Below are positions 1 to 8,013 of a DNA stretch of 12,362 nucleotides, one piece after another. The DNA is from Chitinophagaceae bacterium UBA7600 (lineage in GTDB: Bacteria > Bacteroidota > Bacteroidia > Chitinophagales > Chitinophagaceae), in NCBI GenBank assembly GCA_002478885.1, contig DLKC01000046.1:1-12362 (forward strand). The letters run 5' to 3'. Numbering within the stretch: the stretch's first letter is position 1; every line of letters starts with the position of its first letter. The notes beneath the pieces are model-generated. The model searched no databases. It worked only from the letters and a program-made list of their open reading frames with translations, and had not been told where the DNA came from. The position numbers were made by a program, and so were the translations under genes.

Positions 1-208
1 TGGTTGGTAGGGAGTTGGTAGATGGTCCCAAAAAATTTAGCTTTTTTACCCCCGGGCAAATGGCTTTTGTGCTGTTCTGAAGCCTGTTTCAACCATTAGT
101 GGGAGAAATCACGCGTCTCCATTGGTAATGCTACTAACAAATTTTAGTAACGCTTCCATCATAAATGCAATAACATCACAGTACGATTGCCGAACAACAC
201 GTCAGGCC

Positions 209-266
209 TACAAGTGTGCGACGCAACCGCCGATGCCACATGCGCTGCAGCCCGGTTCATAAAAAA
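209..266 (+). repeat. Intergenic repeat, copy A
   Basis: Carries the full core TACAAGTGTGCGACGCAAC (209-227), identical over 19 bases to copy D at 10971-10989. It is followed by CGATGCC (231-237), ACATGCGCTGCAGCC (238-252) and the tail GGTTCATAAAAAAT. Plus orientation, tail towards panB, whose start lies about 105 bases further on. The bases just upstream (CAGTACGATTGCCGAACAAC, 179-198) look like a decayed second half-copy. Confidence 0.7.
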
Positions 267-287
267 TAAACTATTGAATTATTTCCC

Positions 288-295
288 CATCTTTG
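288..295 (+). promoter_or_regulatory. Candidate panB -7 box
   Basis: CATCTTTG matches the Bacteroidota -7 consensus TAnnTTTG at five of six fixed positions. No TTTG is seen at the expected distance upstream (19-21 bases), so support is weak. It would give a leader of roughly 70 bases before panB. Confidence 0.25.
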
Positions 296-370
296 TGCCC
301 GGCATCTGGATATGGTTTATTCTAACGCAGAGTCATATTCAGTCTTCACTTAACTATAAAATCAGTTCAG

Positions 371-1189
371 ATGTCAGCTGCAAAAAAAGAAGTAAAGAAA
401 GTTACCACCAACACCTTACAGCGAATGAAAGCCAATGGAGAAAAGATTTCCATGCTCACGGCTTATGACTTTTCTTTTGCCCGCATCATTGATGGTGCCG
501 GTGTTGATGTAATACTCGTCGGTGACAGTGCCAGCAATGTAATGGCTGGTCATGAAACAACGCTGCCTATCACACTCGATCAAATGATCTATCATGCGCA
601 GAGCGTCATCCGCGGTATTGACCGTTGCCTTGTTGTGGTCGATCTGCCATTCGGTTCTTATCAATCCAATTCCGAGATAGCGTTGGCGAGCGCCATCCGC
701 ATCATGAAAGAAACCGGGGCACATGCCATAAAACTCGAAGGCGGCGAAGAAGTTATTGATAGCATCAAGCGCATCGTTTCTGCAGGTGTTCCGGTAATGG
801 GGCACCTTGGCCTTACACCGCAAAGCATTTATAAATTCGGAACATACAACGTACGTGCAAAGGAAGAAGAAGAAGCAAATAAATTACGTAAAGATGCATT
901 GATTCTCCAGGAAGCCGGCTGCTTTGGGCTTGTGCTTGAAAAGATTCCTGCACAACTTGCAAAAGAAGTAAGTGAAAGCCTCGAGATTCCAACAATTGGT
1001 ATTGGGGCGGGAAAACATTGCGACGGGCAGGTGCTGGTGATGCACGACATGCTCGGCATTAACACAGAATTCAAACCGCGTTTCCTGCGGCAGTACCTCA
1101 ATATTTTTGAGCAGGCTTCCGCCGCTGTAAAACATTATGTCGATGATGTGAAGGCGAAGGATTTTCCCAACGACAGCGAACAGTATTAA
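371..1189 (+). CDS. panB: 3-methyl-2-oxobutanoate hydroxymethyltransferase
   Basis: Cytoplasmic enzyme that transfers the hydroxymethyl group of 5,10-methylenetetrahydrofolate to 2-oxoisovalerate to give ketopantoate, the first committed step of pantothenate and CoA synthesis. The 272 residues match the usual PanB length, and the TIM-barrel motifs are all present. The Mg2+ ligands known from the E. coli enzyme correspond to Asp52 in [18 protein letters not shown], Asp91 in VVDLPFGSY and Glu123 in KLEGGEE; the catalytic acid corresponds to Glu190 in LVLEKIPA. The motifs GHLGLTPQS (144-152) and IGIGAG (209-214) are typical. The ATG at 371 places the N-terminus as in homologues. No panC or panD is adjacent, so the gene seems to be transcribed alone, with a structured 3' spacer and a separate promoter for the next gene. 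Identification is secure. Confidence 0.97.
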   Translation: MSAAKKEVKKVTTNTLQRMKANGEKISMLTAYDFSFARIIDGAGVDVILVGDSASNVMAGHETTLPITLDQMIYHAQSVIRGIDRCLVVVDLPFGSYQSNSEIALASAIRIMKETGAHAIKLEGGEEVIDSIKRIVSAGVPVMGHLGLTPQSIYKFGTYNVRAKEEEEANKLRKDALILQEAGCFGLVLEKIPAQLAKEVSESLEIPTIGIGAGKHCDGQVLVMHDMLGINTEFKPRFLRQYLNIFEQASAAVKHYVDDVKAKDFPNDSEQY

Positions 1190-1198
1190 AGATAACAA

Positions 1199-1270
1199 GG
1201 CACTTTTTTGAGCCCGCAATTGTCTTACTATAGGGCTTATGTTGCGCAAAAGTGCCGGCTTGTCCGGCAT
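1199..1270 (+). terminator. Two overlapping hairpins after panB
   Basis: GGCACTTTT (1199-1207) is a perfect inverted repeat of AAAAGTGCC (1248-1256), enclosing a second stem AGCCC (1211-1215) with GGGCT (1233-1237). The 3' arm of the outer stem overlaps a separate perfect hairpin, TGCCGG-CTTGT-CCGGCA (1253-1269). The two structures share bases 1253-1256 and cannot form together. Neither is followed at once by a T run, so this is not a textbook intrinsic terminator, though a 3'-end role for panB mRNA is the simplest reading. Confidence 0.4.
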
Positions 1271-1275
1271 AACGC

Positions 1276-1290
1276 ACATGCACTGCAGCC
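1276..1290 (+). repeat. Partial intergenic repeat, copy E
   Basis: ACATGCACTGCAGCC matches the middle block of copy A (238-252) with one mismatch in 15 bases. No good core precedes it, so it is a fragment at best, in plus orientation ahead of the fucosidase gene. Confidence 0.35.
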
Positions 1291-1365
1291 AAGCTTGCGG
1301 AAACGATTTTTCTCCGGGAGCATCAATAATATTTCAAACCCTTTTTTCATTTTCGCGCAACGGCT

Positions 1366-1373
1366 TATCTTTC
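1366..1373 (+). promoter_or_regulatory. Candidate fucosidase promoter -7 box
   Basis: TATCTTTC matches TAnnTTTG at five of six fixed positions and ends 20 bases before the ATG. A T-rich block (1342-1347) lies about 20 bases upstream, where the Bacteroidota -33 TTTG element would be. It would give a short leader and independent transcription of the fucosidase gene. Confidence 0.4.
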
Positions 1374-1393
1374 GTTTATAAACCTTTGGTCAC

Positions 1394-2842
1394 ATGAAGA
1401 AAATAATTTTCTTTTTACTTGTCGTTTGCATGCAAGTGTCATCTGCTGTTTCAGCGCAGGAACAGCAATACTTTCCCGACCCCGATCCACTTGTTCAAAA
1501 AAACCTGGAGGCATGGCAGGATATGAAGTTTGGCCTGCTGATGCATTGGGGTGCTTACAGCCAGTGGGGCATTGTCGAAAGCTGGAGTATTTGCCCTGAA
1601 GATCTTAGCTGGGCAAGTGGTGCAAGAAAACCTGGCGTGGCCGAAAGCTACAACGACTACGTAAAGAAATACGAAGCCCTGCAAACCACTTTCAACCCTA
1701 CAAAATTCGATCCCTCCAAATGGGCAGACGCAGCAAAAGAAGCGGGTATGAAATACCTCGTTTTCACTACAAAACACCACGATGGTTTTTGCATGTTCGA
1801 TACCAAATACACAAACTATAAAATCACCGGGCCGTCTTGTCCTTTTTCTTCCGACCCACGCAGCAACGTCACTAAAGAAATATTCAACGCGTTCAGGAAA
1901 AACAGCTTTTTCATCGGCGCATATTTTTCCAAGCCTGACTGGCATTCTGACTATTACTGGTGGAAACAATTTCCTGCAGTTGACCGCAACGCCAACTATT
2001 CCATTCAGAAACACCCGGAGCAGTGGAAAAAATTTATTGACTACACTCACGGGCAAATCAACGAACTCATGAGTGATTACGGCAGGCTAGATATTCTCTG
2101 GCTTGATGGTGGTTGGGTAAGGCCGACAAGCGACAGTGAGGTAAAAACAACGCTTGCAGAAATTTACGAAAACAGCCGCTGGGCGCGCAACACACAAAGC
2201 CAGGATATAAATATGGCCGGACTTGTAAAAGAAGCAAGGGCAAAGCAACCCGGGCTTATTGTGGTTGATCGTGCGGTGCCGGGGCCTTACCAGAATTATC
2301 TCACACCCGAACAACATATTCCCGAAACGGGGTTGCCTTACCCGTGGGAAACCTGTATGACCATGGGCAATAGCTGGAGCTTTGTTCCGAACGATGTTTA
2401 TAAACCGGCAGATGAACTTATAAAAAAGCTGGTCGATATTGTTAGTAAAGGAGGAAACTATTTGCTGAATATTGGTCCAGGCCCCGATGGAGAACTGGAC
2501 CCCGTTGCTTACGCAAGATTAAAAGAAATCGGCGCATGGATGAAAGTAAACAGCGAAGCCATTTACAGCACCCGCAAATACAGCTCTTTTGACGAAGGCG
2601 AAAACATCCGCTTTACGCAAAGCAAAGATGGAAAGACGCAATATGTTTTCCTCTTCAGTTTTCCACAGGATAAAATCGCAATTAACAAAATCCCTTTCAG
2701 CAAGAAAACAACCGTGCAAATGCTTGGCGCAACAAAGATGTTGAAGTGGTCGCCAACTGCAAACGGAACGGAAATAATTATTCCCGCCGCTCTGCAAAAG
2801 ACGACCGAACATGTGTGGGTGTTAAAAGTGCAGCAGCCATAG
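1394..2842 (+). CDS. Secreted alpha-L-fucosidase, GH29
   Basis: Retaining exo-glycosidase that releases L-fucose from glycans, probably in the periplasm. Residues 1-21 are a type I signal peptide (KK, hydrophobic run, cleavage expected after SAVSA). The GH29 TIM barrel follows: GLLMHWGAYSQWG (48-60), TKHHDGFCMFDT (126-137) with the fucose-binding pair His128/His129, and LDILWLDGGW, where Asp238 fits the catalytic nucleophile and Trp236 the active-site tryptophan two residues before it. LLNIGPGPDGELDP closes the barrel; the last 90 or so residues fit the C-terminal beta-sandwich. The 482-residue length is normal for the family. The acid/base glutamate is poorly conserved in GH29 and cannot be fixed by eye. 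No SusC/SusD pair or sulfatase is visible, so this is not a recognisable polysaccharide utilisation locus. The next gene also encodes an exported glycosidase-like protein, but about 275 bp with two repeat copies separate them. Confidence 0.95.
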   Translation: MKKIIFFLLVVCMQVSSAVSAQEQQYFPDPDPLVQKNLEAWQDMKFGLLMHWGAYSQWGIVESWSICPEDLSWASGARKPGVAESYNDYVKKYEALQTTFNPTKFDPSKWADAAKEAGMKYLVFTTKHHDGFCMFDTKYTNYKITGPSCPFSSDPRSNVTKEIFNAFRKNSFFIGAYFSKPDWHSDYYWWKQFPAVDRNANYSIQKHPEQWKKFIDYTHGQINELMSDYGRLDILWLDGGWVRPTSDSEVKTTLAEIYENSRWARNTQSQDINMAGLVKEARAKQPGLIVVDRAVPGPYQNYLTPEQHIPETGLPYPWETCMTMGNSWSFVPNDVYKPADELIKKLVDIVSKGGNYLLNIGPGPDGELDPVAYARLKEIGAWMKVNSEAIYSTRKYSSFDEGENIRFTQSKDGKTQYVFLFSFPQDKIAINKIPFSKKTTVQMLGATKMLKWSPTANGTEIIIPAALQKTTEHVWVLKVQQP

Positions 2843-2848
2843 TTCTTT

Positions 2849-2898
2849 TATGGGCCAGGCTGTAGTAGATGAATTAAGCATCGTTGCGTCGCACACTT
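2849..2898 (-). repeat. Intergenic repeat, copy B
   Basis: On the minus strand this reads AAGTGTGCGACGCAAC (core, 2883-2898), GATGCTTAATTC, then a tail ending in CAGCCTGGCCCATA. It begins six bases after the fucosidase stop codon. Its core faces the core of copy B' (3015-3075), so the transcript could form an imperfect stem of about 13 matched positions out of 16. Confidence 0.65.
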
Positions 2899-3014
2899 CG
2901 GCTGCAGTATTCACATGAGCAGTGAACAGCAAAAGTGATTCCCTGCTTCCGTATTGCGATCATTGGTATATAGCTGTAATTTACTATGCGCAGCTGGTCA
3001 CAAGCAAACAGGGT

Positions 3015-3077
3015 GCTGAAGTGAGTGACACAACGAAAGGCGATTAGTAGAACAAAAGCTGGTTCAACAAAAAATCA
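3015..3077 (+). repeat. Intergenic repeat variant, copy B'
   Basis: GCTGAAGTGAGTGACACAAC (3015-3034) is identical over 20 bases to 5358-5377. Its AAGTGAGTGACACAAC part matches the main core at 13 of 16 positions. AGGCGAT (3038-3044), ACAAAAGCT (3052-3060) and the tail GGTTCAACAAAAAATCA (3061-3077) follow; the tail aligns with that of copy A. It lies about 40 bases before the preferred start of the next gene. Confidence 0.6.
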
Positions 3078-3117
3078 CCTGGTATTCTTTTAAAAGATGA
3101 CAACGATTTCTTCCATC

Positions 3118-5175
3118 ATGAACAGATATTTTCTTCTTTCAGTCACGTTGCTTATTTGCGTGAATGTGTTCCCGCAGCAATTGCAATTGCCACAACAAAC
3201 CGATCGTTGGCAAATTGAATCTTTGAACAGTATCCGGTGGAATATTGACAAACAACTGCCGCATAAAGATCACATCGAGATGAGCGGTGAAAAAGTATCG
3301 CTCTGGCTGCAATATGAAGTTGACAGCACCAAACAATTGCACCTGAAACGCACCGTTGTTTTTCCAACCTTCCGGGTAAAGCCAAACGATACGCACTCCA
3401 GCTTTATGCAGGAAATTACCGATGAAGAACTCCCCACATTTTTTATCAACCAAAAGCCACTGACTGCAGCCCTCATCAACGGCCAACGCAGAAAGCCTTT
3501 GCCACAAAGCGTAAATTATATCAGGCTCAATGGGGAATGGATTGCCAATATTTCTATCGGCGATAATAAAGGCATTGAATTAAAGCGCGTGCTTTTTCCA
3601 TCTGCAGAACAACCGATGGCGATTGAGCAATGTACATTCATCAACCATACGATGGAAGCGGTGCAGTTTGATATGCCATACCTGCAAAAAGAAATAAGGC
3701 TCGATACATCAAGAGCTTTTAAAACACCGTTCAGTTTAGTCATCCGCAGCGTGAATGATGGCGCTAAAACCATTGCCCCCGGCGACTCTGTCACCTACGC
3801 GTTTACTTACCAGGCAAATGCCGACCTGCAACACGCAGTTAACGCCAGCATTGAACAGGAAGAGTCAGGTCGCATGCAACGTATAATGCAAATTCAAAAT
3901 GCCCTTCAATTAATTACGCCAGACACTGTTTTGAACACCGCATTTGAGTTTGCTAAACGAAGAGCCGCAGAAAGTATTTATAAAACCAAAGCCGGTTATA
4001 TGCATGGCCCTGGTGGGCTCAGTTATTATGCTGCAATCTGGGCCAACGACCAGGCCGAATATGTGAACCCGTTTTTTGCCTGGCTTGGCGACGGCATAGG
4101 CGTAAAGTCGGCCATGAATGCCTACCGGCTTTTCGCCGGTTATATGAACCCGGATTACCAACCTATTCCAAGCTCCATCATCGCAGAAGGCGATGGTTAC
4201 TGGAATGGCGCAGGTGACCGCGGCGACCAGGCGATGATCGCTTACGGCGCTTCAAGATTTGCCCTTACCTATGGTAATAAAGATTCCGCCGCTGCACTCT
4301 GGCCACTGATCGAGTGGTGTCTCGAATATTGCAAACGAAAAATCAACAGTGAAGGAGTTGTTGCCTCACAAAGCGATGAATTGGAAGGCAGGTTTCCATC
4401 CGGTGATGCCAACCTGTGTACAAGCAGCCTTTATTATGACGCACTGAACTCGGCAGCGAAACTGGCTGCGTTGCTGGGCAAGCCAACCGCGCAGGTGAAA
4501 GCTTACCAGGCTGAAGCAAAAGCTTTGGAACTTGCGATAGAAAAATATTTTGGCGCCAATGTGCAGGGCTTCAACACATATCAATATTACAAAGGCAATG
4601 ATAAGTTGCGTTCCTGGATCTGCATTCCGCTGACTGTTGGCATTTTCACCCGCAAGGAAGGCACCGTCAATGCCTTGCTGTCGCCACAACTATTTACTTC
4701 AGATGGCTTGCTTACACAATCAGGCGACAATACTTTTTGGGATCGCTCATCGCTGTATGCCTTGCGTGGTTTGTTTGCGGCCAATGAAACAGAAACCGCT
4801 TTGCCGTTCCTGCGTTTCTATTCGCAGCGCCGCTTGCTGGGCGAGCATGTGCCATATCCTGTTGAGGCCTACCCTGAAGGTGGGCAACGCCATCTGGCAG
4901 CGGAGAGTGGTTTGTATTGCCGGGTCTATATCGAGGGATTGTTTGGTATGCGGCCAACGGGTTTTCGCAGTTTTGATTGCAGCCCGCATCTTCCAAAAAA
5001 CTGGGATAAAATGGAGTTGAAAAATATCAGGGCAATGGGCAATAGTTTTGATTTAAAAGTGGAGCGTATTAACAGTGGCCGGGTGAGTATCACTATCTCT
5101 GGCGCCTCGGTAAAAACACTTGTATTTACTGCGGCGGCAAATGAAACGGTGAAAGTGGATCTGTCAAAGCAATAA
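3118..5175 (+). CDS. Exported (alpha/alpha)6-type glycoside hydrolase-like protein
   Basis: Exact family and substrate not recognised. An ATG at 3097 would add seven residues, but MNRYFLLSVTLLICVNVFPQQ, starting at 3118, forms a clean signal peptide, so 3118 (685 residues) is preferred. After the signal, about 240 residues look beta-rich (a jelly-roll or super-sandwich-like N-terminal domain). From about residue 255 the chain has the alternating helices and aromatic loops of six-hairpin glycosidases: YAAIWANDQAEY, EGDGYWNGAGDRGDQAM, SQSDELEGRFPSGDANL, DNTFWDRSSLYALRGLF and AYPEGGQRHLAAESGLYCRVYIEGLFG. The final 60 residues look like the small beta domain common in GH78- or GH65-like enzymes. 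Candidate catalytic acids, counted from the 3118 start, are Asp311 and Glu314 (WANDQAEY), Asp367/Asp370 (GDRGDQ), Glu583 and Glu587, but none can be assigned. It probably acts in the periplasm on an oligosaccharide. A non-catalytic role is possible. The fold call is moderately sure, the activity is not. Confidence 0.6.
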   Translation: MNRYFLLSVTLLICVNVFPQQLQLPQQTDRWQIESLNSIRWNIDKQLPHKDHIEMSGEKVSLWLQYEVDSTKQLHLKRTVVFPTFRVKPNDTHSSFMQEITDEELPTFFINQKPLTAALINGQRRKPLPQSVNYIRLNGEWIANISIGDNKGIELKRVLFPSAEQPMAIEQCTFINHTMEAVQFDMPYLQKEIRLDTSRAFKTPFSLVIRSVNDGAKTIAPGDSVTYAFTYQANADLQHAVNASIEQEESGRMQRIMQIQNALQLITPDTVLNTAFEFAKRRAAESIYKTKAGYMHGPGGLSYYAAIWANDQAEYVNPFFAWLGDGIGVKSAMNAYRLFAGYMNPDYQPIPSSIIAEGDGYWNGAGDRGDQAMIAYGASRFALTYGNKDSAAALWPLIEWCLEYCKRKINSEGVVASQSDELEGRFPSGDANLCTSSLYYDALNSAAKLAALLGKPTAQVKAYQAEAKALELAIEKYFGANVQGFNTYQYYKGNDKLRSWICIPLTVGIFTRKEGTVNALLSPQLFTSDGLLTQSGDNTFWDRSSLYALRGLFAANETETALPFLRFYSQRRLLGEHVPYPVEAYPEGGQRHLAAESGLYCRVYIEGLFGMRPTGFRSFDCSPHLPKNWDKMELKNIRAMGNSFDLKVERINSGRVSITISGASVKTLVFTAAANETVKVDLSKQ

Positions 5176-5184
5176 GACAGTATT

Positions 5185-5230
5185 TGTGGGCCGGGCAGCA
5201 GTTGAACAGGCAACATCGTTGCGTCGCACT
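5185..5230 (-). repeat. Intergenic repeat, copy C
   Basis: Minus-strand core AGTGCGACGCAAC (5218-5230), then GATGTTGCC and a tail ending CTGCCCGGCCCACA. It begins nine bases after the stop of the unassigned glycosidase gene, in the same place and orientation as copy B behind the fucosidase gene. Confidence 0.6.
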
Positions 5231-5357
5231 CTCTGCTGCTGAAACCGATGGCAACTCGAAAGCTGGCTTACGCGAAAGCTTACTTGTACCGATGAATAAG
5301 CGATAATGGTAACCGCAGTAATTTCATTATTCACTTTTGATCAGTCAATAAGAGAAC

Positions 5358-5412
5358 GCTGAAGTGAGTGACACAACAGGCGATGCTACAGGACACAAAA
5401 GCTTGTTACAAA
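5358..5412 (+). repeat. Intergenic repeat variant, copy C'
   Basis: GCTGAAGTGAGTGACACAAC (5358-5377), identical to copy B', followed directly by AGGCGATGCT (three bases fewer than B'), ACAAAAGCT (5395-5403) and an A-rich tail ending about ten bases before the start of the kinase/phospho-lyase gene. The spacer 5176-5422 thus repeats the layout of 2843-3117. Confidence 0.6.
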
Positions 5413-5422
5413 AAAATATAAA

Positions 5423-7720
5423 ATGATTTTTACAGAACAGGAAACCGAAGCGCTGGTAAAAAGATATTTCCTGCTTGATGCAAAGGCAAAGGCATTAACG
5501 GGAGAATATGAATTCAATTTTTTGATTACCGCAAGTGATGGAACAAAATATATTTTTAAAGCCGCAAGTGACGAGCACAGCTACGAATTTTTTGATGCGC
5601 AGGTAAAAATCGTGCAACATCTATCGAAGAGTGAGGTGGCAGAAAAATTCTTTCATTACATTCCGAATCATGCCGGGGAATTAATGACGATACTGGAAAA
5701 AAATGGGCGTAAATATTATCTCCGGCTGATCAGTTTTTTAGAAGGCGTATTCTGGGTGAATGCGCAGGAGCGCCCCGATGCATTGCATGTTGATCTTGGG
5801 AATGTATTAGGCAAAATGGACAAGGCCTTGCAAGACTTCTCACATAATGCCATGCACCGTTACTATGTATGGGATATCAGCAACGCGGCCGATGCCAACA
5901 GGAAATTGCAGCACATTAAAGATCATGAACGCAGGCGTATTGCCGGTTATTTTTTACTGCAGTTTGAAACCGAAGTGCTGCCAGTTATTTCTACGTTGCG
6001 GCATGCATACCTACACCACGATGCAAATGACACCAATATTTTAACGCAAGGCGATAAAGTAACCGGGCTGATTGATTTCAGCGACATGGTTTATACGGCA
6101 CTCATCAACAATCTTGCAGTTGCCTGTACCTACGCGATGATGAATCATGCCGATCCTTTGAATGCAGCTACACTTGTGGTCAAAGGATACCACGAAGCGT
6201 ACCCTTTAACGGAACAGGAGCTCGGGTTGCTCTATTACTTAATCGCAGCAAGGCTTTGCATAAGCGTTACACAGTCCGCGTGGAACGCGTCTATTGAAAC
6301 AAACAATGAACATCATTTTATTTCAGAAAAGCCGGCATGGGAATTATTGTATAAGCTCATTCGCATTAACCCGCTAAAAGCGCAGGATAGTTTCAGGAGG
6401 GCTTGCGGATATAAAGAGGCCCTAAGTAGTGATGGTTACAACCAGTTGATTGCAGCAAGAAAGGAGCACGTTGGGGGTAACCTTAGCATCAGCTATAAGC
6501 AACACTTAAAGATTGTAAAAGCGGCGTTACAATATTTATACGATGATAAAGGCAATACTTATGTTGATTGTGTAAACAACCCCAGCCATGTTGGGCATTG
6601 CCATCCTGTAGTGGTAAAGCGAATGCAAAAACAAATCGCTACACTCAATACAAATACCAGGTATCTCAACGACAATATCGTTGAATATGCCAAACAATTA
6701 ACGGCAACATTGCCCCCGCCGCTGTGCGTTTGTTATTTCACCAACAGCGGTAGTGAAGCGAATGATCTTGCGGTGCGCATGAGTCGTCACTACACAAAAC
6801 AAAAAGATATTATCGTGCTCGATCATGCCTATCACGGCACATCAACAGTGGCGATGGAAATGAGCCCGTATAAATTCGATAGCAGCGGTGGTTCCGGTCA
6901 AATGCCGTGGATACATAAAGCAATGAACCCTGACATGTACCGTGGCCCCTATAAGTACGGCGACGAAAGTGCAGGAGAAAAATATGCGGGCGATGTGCAA
7001 CGCATTATTGAATCATTAAAAAGTGAAGGCAAAGTGCCTGCTGTTTTTATTTGCGAAACGTTGTTGGGGGTGGGCGGGCAGATTCCGCTTCCGCCCAATT
7101 ATCTCCGGGAAGTGTACAAGTATGTTCGCGCTGCAGGCGGTGTTTGCATTGCAGATGAAGTGCAGGTTGGCTTCGGCCGTGTCGGCGATAAATTCTGGGG
7201 CTTCGAATTACAGGATGTGGTACCCGATATTGTAGTAATGGGTAAGCCAATCGGTAATGGGCATCCGCTTGCTGCAGTTGTCGTTACAAAAGAAATAGCC
7301 GACGCTTTCAATAACGGGCTTGAATATTTCAATACTTACGGCGGCAACCCGGTTTCCATGGCGGCAGGTCTTGCTGTGCTTGAGGTGATCCGTGATGAGG
7401 AGATGCAGCAACATGCCAAAGAAACAGGTGAATATTTGATGGAAGGGCTTCGCAAACTCATGGATGAATATCCCATCATCAGTGATGTGCGCGGTCATGG
7501 CTTGTTCATCGGCGCCGAAATGGTGAAAGACAGGAATACGCTGGCGCCGGCATTGCCTGAAATTGATATTGTGGTTGAAAAAGTAAAAGCCAGCGGCTAC
7601 CTGCTTAGTACGGATGGCCCGCTCCATAACGTATTGAAGATAAAACCGCCAATGCCTTTTAATAAACAGAATGCTGGCGAGTTACTGAGTTACCTGCGCA
7701 AAGCACTTGATGAATTATAG
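5423..7720 (+). CDS. Fused APH-type kinase and AGXT2L-type class III PLP phospho-lyase
   Basis: Two enzymes in one chain of 765 residues. Residues 1 to about 335 form an aminoglycoside-phosphotransferase-like kinase: Lys46 in YIFKAAS (ATP lysine), the catalytic loop [10 protein letters not shown] with Asp200 and Asn205, and the metal-binding LIDFSD with Asp218. Residues about 345-765 form a class III aminotransferase fold: NSGSEAND (441-448), HAYHGTS (468-474), [11 protein letters not shown] with Asp578 against the pyridine nitrogen, and [10 protein letters not shown] with PLP lysine Lys608. GKPIGNGHP is typical of the AGXT2L group, whose mammalian members remove ammonia and phosphate from phosphoethanolamine or 5-phosphohydroxylysine rather than transaminating. 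The kinase would make the substrate in cis. 5-Hydroxylysine is favoured because ALDH7 and DUF1338 genes lie downstream; ethanolamine is the main alternative. Some longer homologues have a peptidase M23-like domain between the halves; here the kinase runs almost directly into the PLP part. Cytoplasmic; no signal or membrane segment. Confidence 0.85.
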   Translation: MIFTEQETEALVKRYFLLDAKAKALTGEYEFNFLITASDGTKYIFKAASDEHSYEFFDAQVKIVQHLSKSEVAEKFFHYIPNHAGELMTILEKNGRKYYLRLISFLEGVFWVNAQERPDALHVDLGNVLGKMDKALQDFSHNAMHRYYVWDISNAADANRKLQHIKDHERRRIAGYFLLQFETEVLPVISTLRHAYLHHDANDTNILTQGDKVTGLIDFSDMVYTALINNLAVACTYAMMNHADPLNAATLVVKGYHEAYPLTEQELGLLYYLIAARLCISVTQSAWNASIETNNEHHFISEKPAWELLYKLIRINPLKAQDSFRRACGYKEALSSDGYNQLIAARKEHVGGNLSISYKQHLKIVKAALQYLYDDKGNTYVDCVNNPSHVGHCHPVVVKRMQKQIATLNTNTRYLNDNIVEYAKQLTATLPPPLCVCYFTNSGSEANDLAVRMSRHYTKQKDIIVLDHAYHGTSTVAMEMSPYKFDSSGGSGQMPWIHKAMNPDMYRGPYKYGDESAGEKYAGDVQRIIESLKSEGKVPAVFICETLLGVGGQIPLPPNYLREVYKYVRAAGGVCIADEVQVGFGRVGDKFWGFELQDVVPDIVVMGKPIGNGHPLAAVVVTKEIADAFNNGLEYFNTYGGNPVSMAAGLAVLEVIRDEEMQQHAKETGEYLMEGLRKLMDEYPIISDVRGHGLFIGAEMVKDRNTLAPALPEIDIVVEKVKASGYLLSTDGPLHNVLKIKPPMPFNKQNAGELLSYLRKALDEL

Positions 7721-7734
7721 CAACACAAGAAAAT

Positions 7735-7763
7735 GGCCGGATGCTGCCAAAGCATCCGATGCC
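7735..7763 (+). terminator. Hairpin after the kinase/phospho-lyase gene
   Basis: CGGATGCT (7738-7745) and AGCATCCG (7751-7758) form a perfect 8-bp stem with loop GCCAA, extended by GGC (7735-7737) and GCC (7761-7763) around a two-base bulge. It starts 14 bases after the stop. No T tract follows directly (the nearest is at about 7795), so it may be a terminator of weak type or an mRNA 3'-end stabiliser. Confidence 0.5.
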
Positions 7764-7891
7764 GGCTACCGGCTCTACTTACCTGAGTCAGGGATTTTTG
7801 AAGCATAGTTCTTGTGCAACATTTATGGGCATTTTGAGAAAAATATTGAACGGGAGGTCATTATTATATCAGTACTAATACATCTTAAATT

Positions 7892-7940
7892 CAAAAACTG
7901 ACTTAAATCATATACCTGCACTATTTGAAGTCATGTTTTG
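7892..7940. promoter_or_regulatory. Long imperfect dyad before the histidine kinase gene
   Basis: CAAAAACTGACTTAAAT (7892-7908) is nearly the reverse complement of ATTTGAAGTCATGTTTTG (7923-7940): two mismatches and one bulge, around a 14-base centre. The right arm ends in TTTG, followed 16 bases later by TTCTTTTG (7957-7964), a one-mismatch -7 box at shorter than usual spacing. It could be an operator overlapping the promoter or an RNA hairpin. It lies about 75 bases before the ATG at 8014. Confidence 0.35.
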
Positions 7941-8013
7941 AACTCTGAATACTTACTTCTTTTGTAACTGCTAAGAGAATCGGGGACAAAAACTCAGTCT
8001 TAACAGCAACGTT

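Larger units (their letters stand above)
1..370. other. Gene-free region upstream of panB
   Basis: No convincing coding region on either strand. The left edge shows an 11-base-period direct repeat, GTTGGTAG at 3-10 and 14-21. Positions 92-126 can form an imperfect hairpin: ACCA 92-95 pairs with TGGT 123-126, and TGGGAGA 100-106 pairs with TCTCCA 116-121 with one bulged G. It could be the remnant of a terminator for a gene left of the window, but no T tract follows. A repeat copy lies at 209-266 and a possible panB promoter at 288-295. Nothing else is recognisable. Confidence 0.6.

Noticed and set aside
187..468. 93-codon plus-strand frame overlapping the start of panB
   Set aside because: It begins at a non-ATG codon inside the repeat region, overlaps panB out of frame and shows no recognisable protein features.
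1451..2056. 201-codon minus-strand frame opposite the fucosidase gene
   Set aside because: It is the antisense shadow of a clear GH29 gene, and its cysteine- and valine-rich translation is typical of such shadows.
1394..5175. Polysaccharide utilisation locus
   Set aside because: Two glycosidase-like genes are present but no SusC/SusD pair, sulfatase or hybrid regulator is seen.
5423..7720. Aminoglycoside resistance gene
   Set aside because: The kinase half has the APH fold, but its fusion to an AGXT2L-type enzyme points to amino-compound metabolism.
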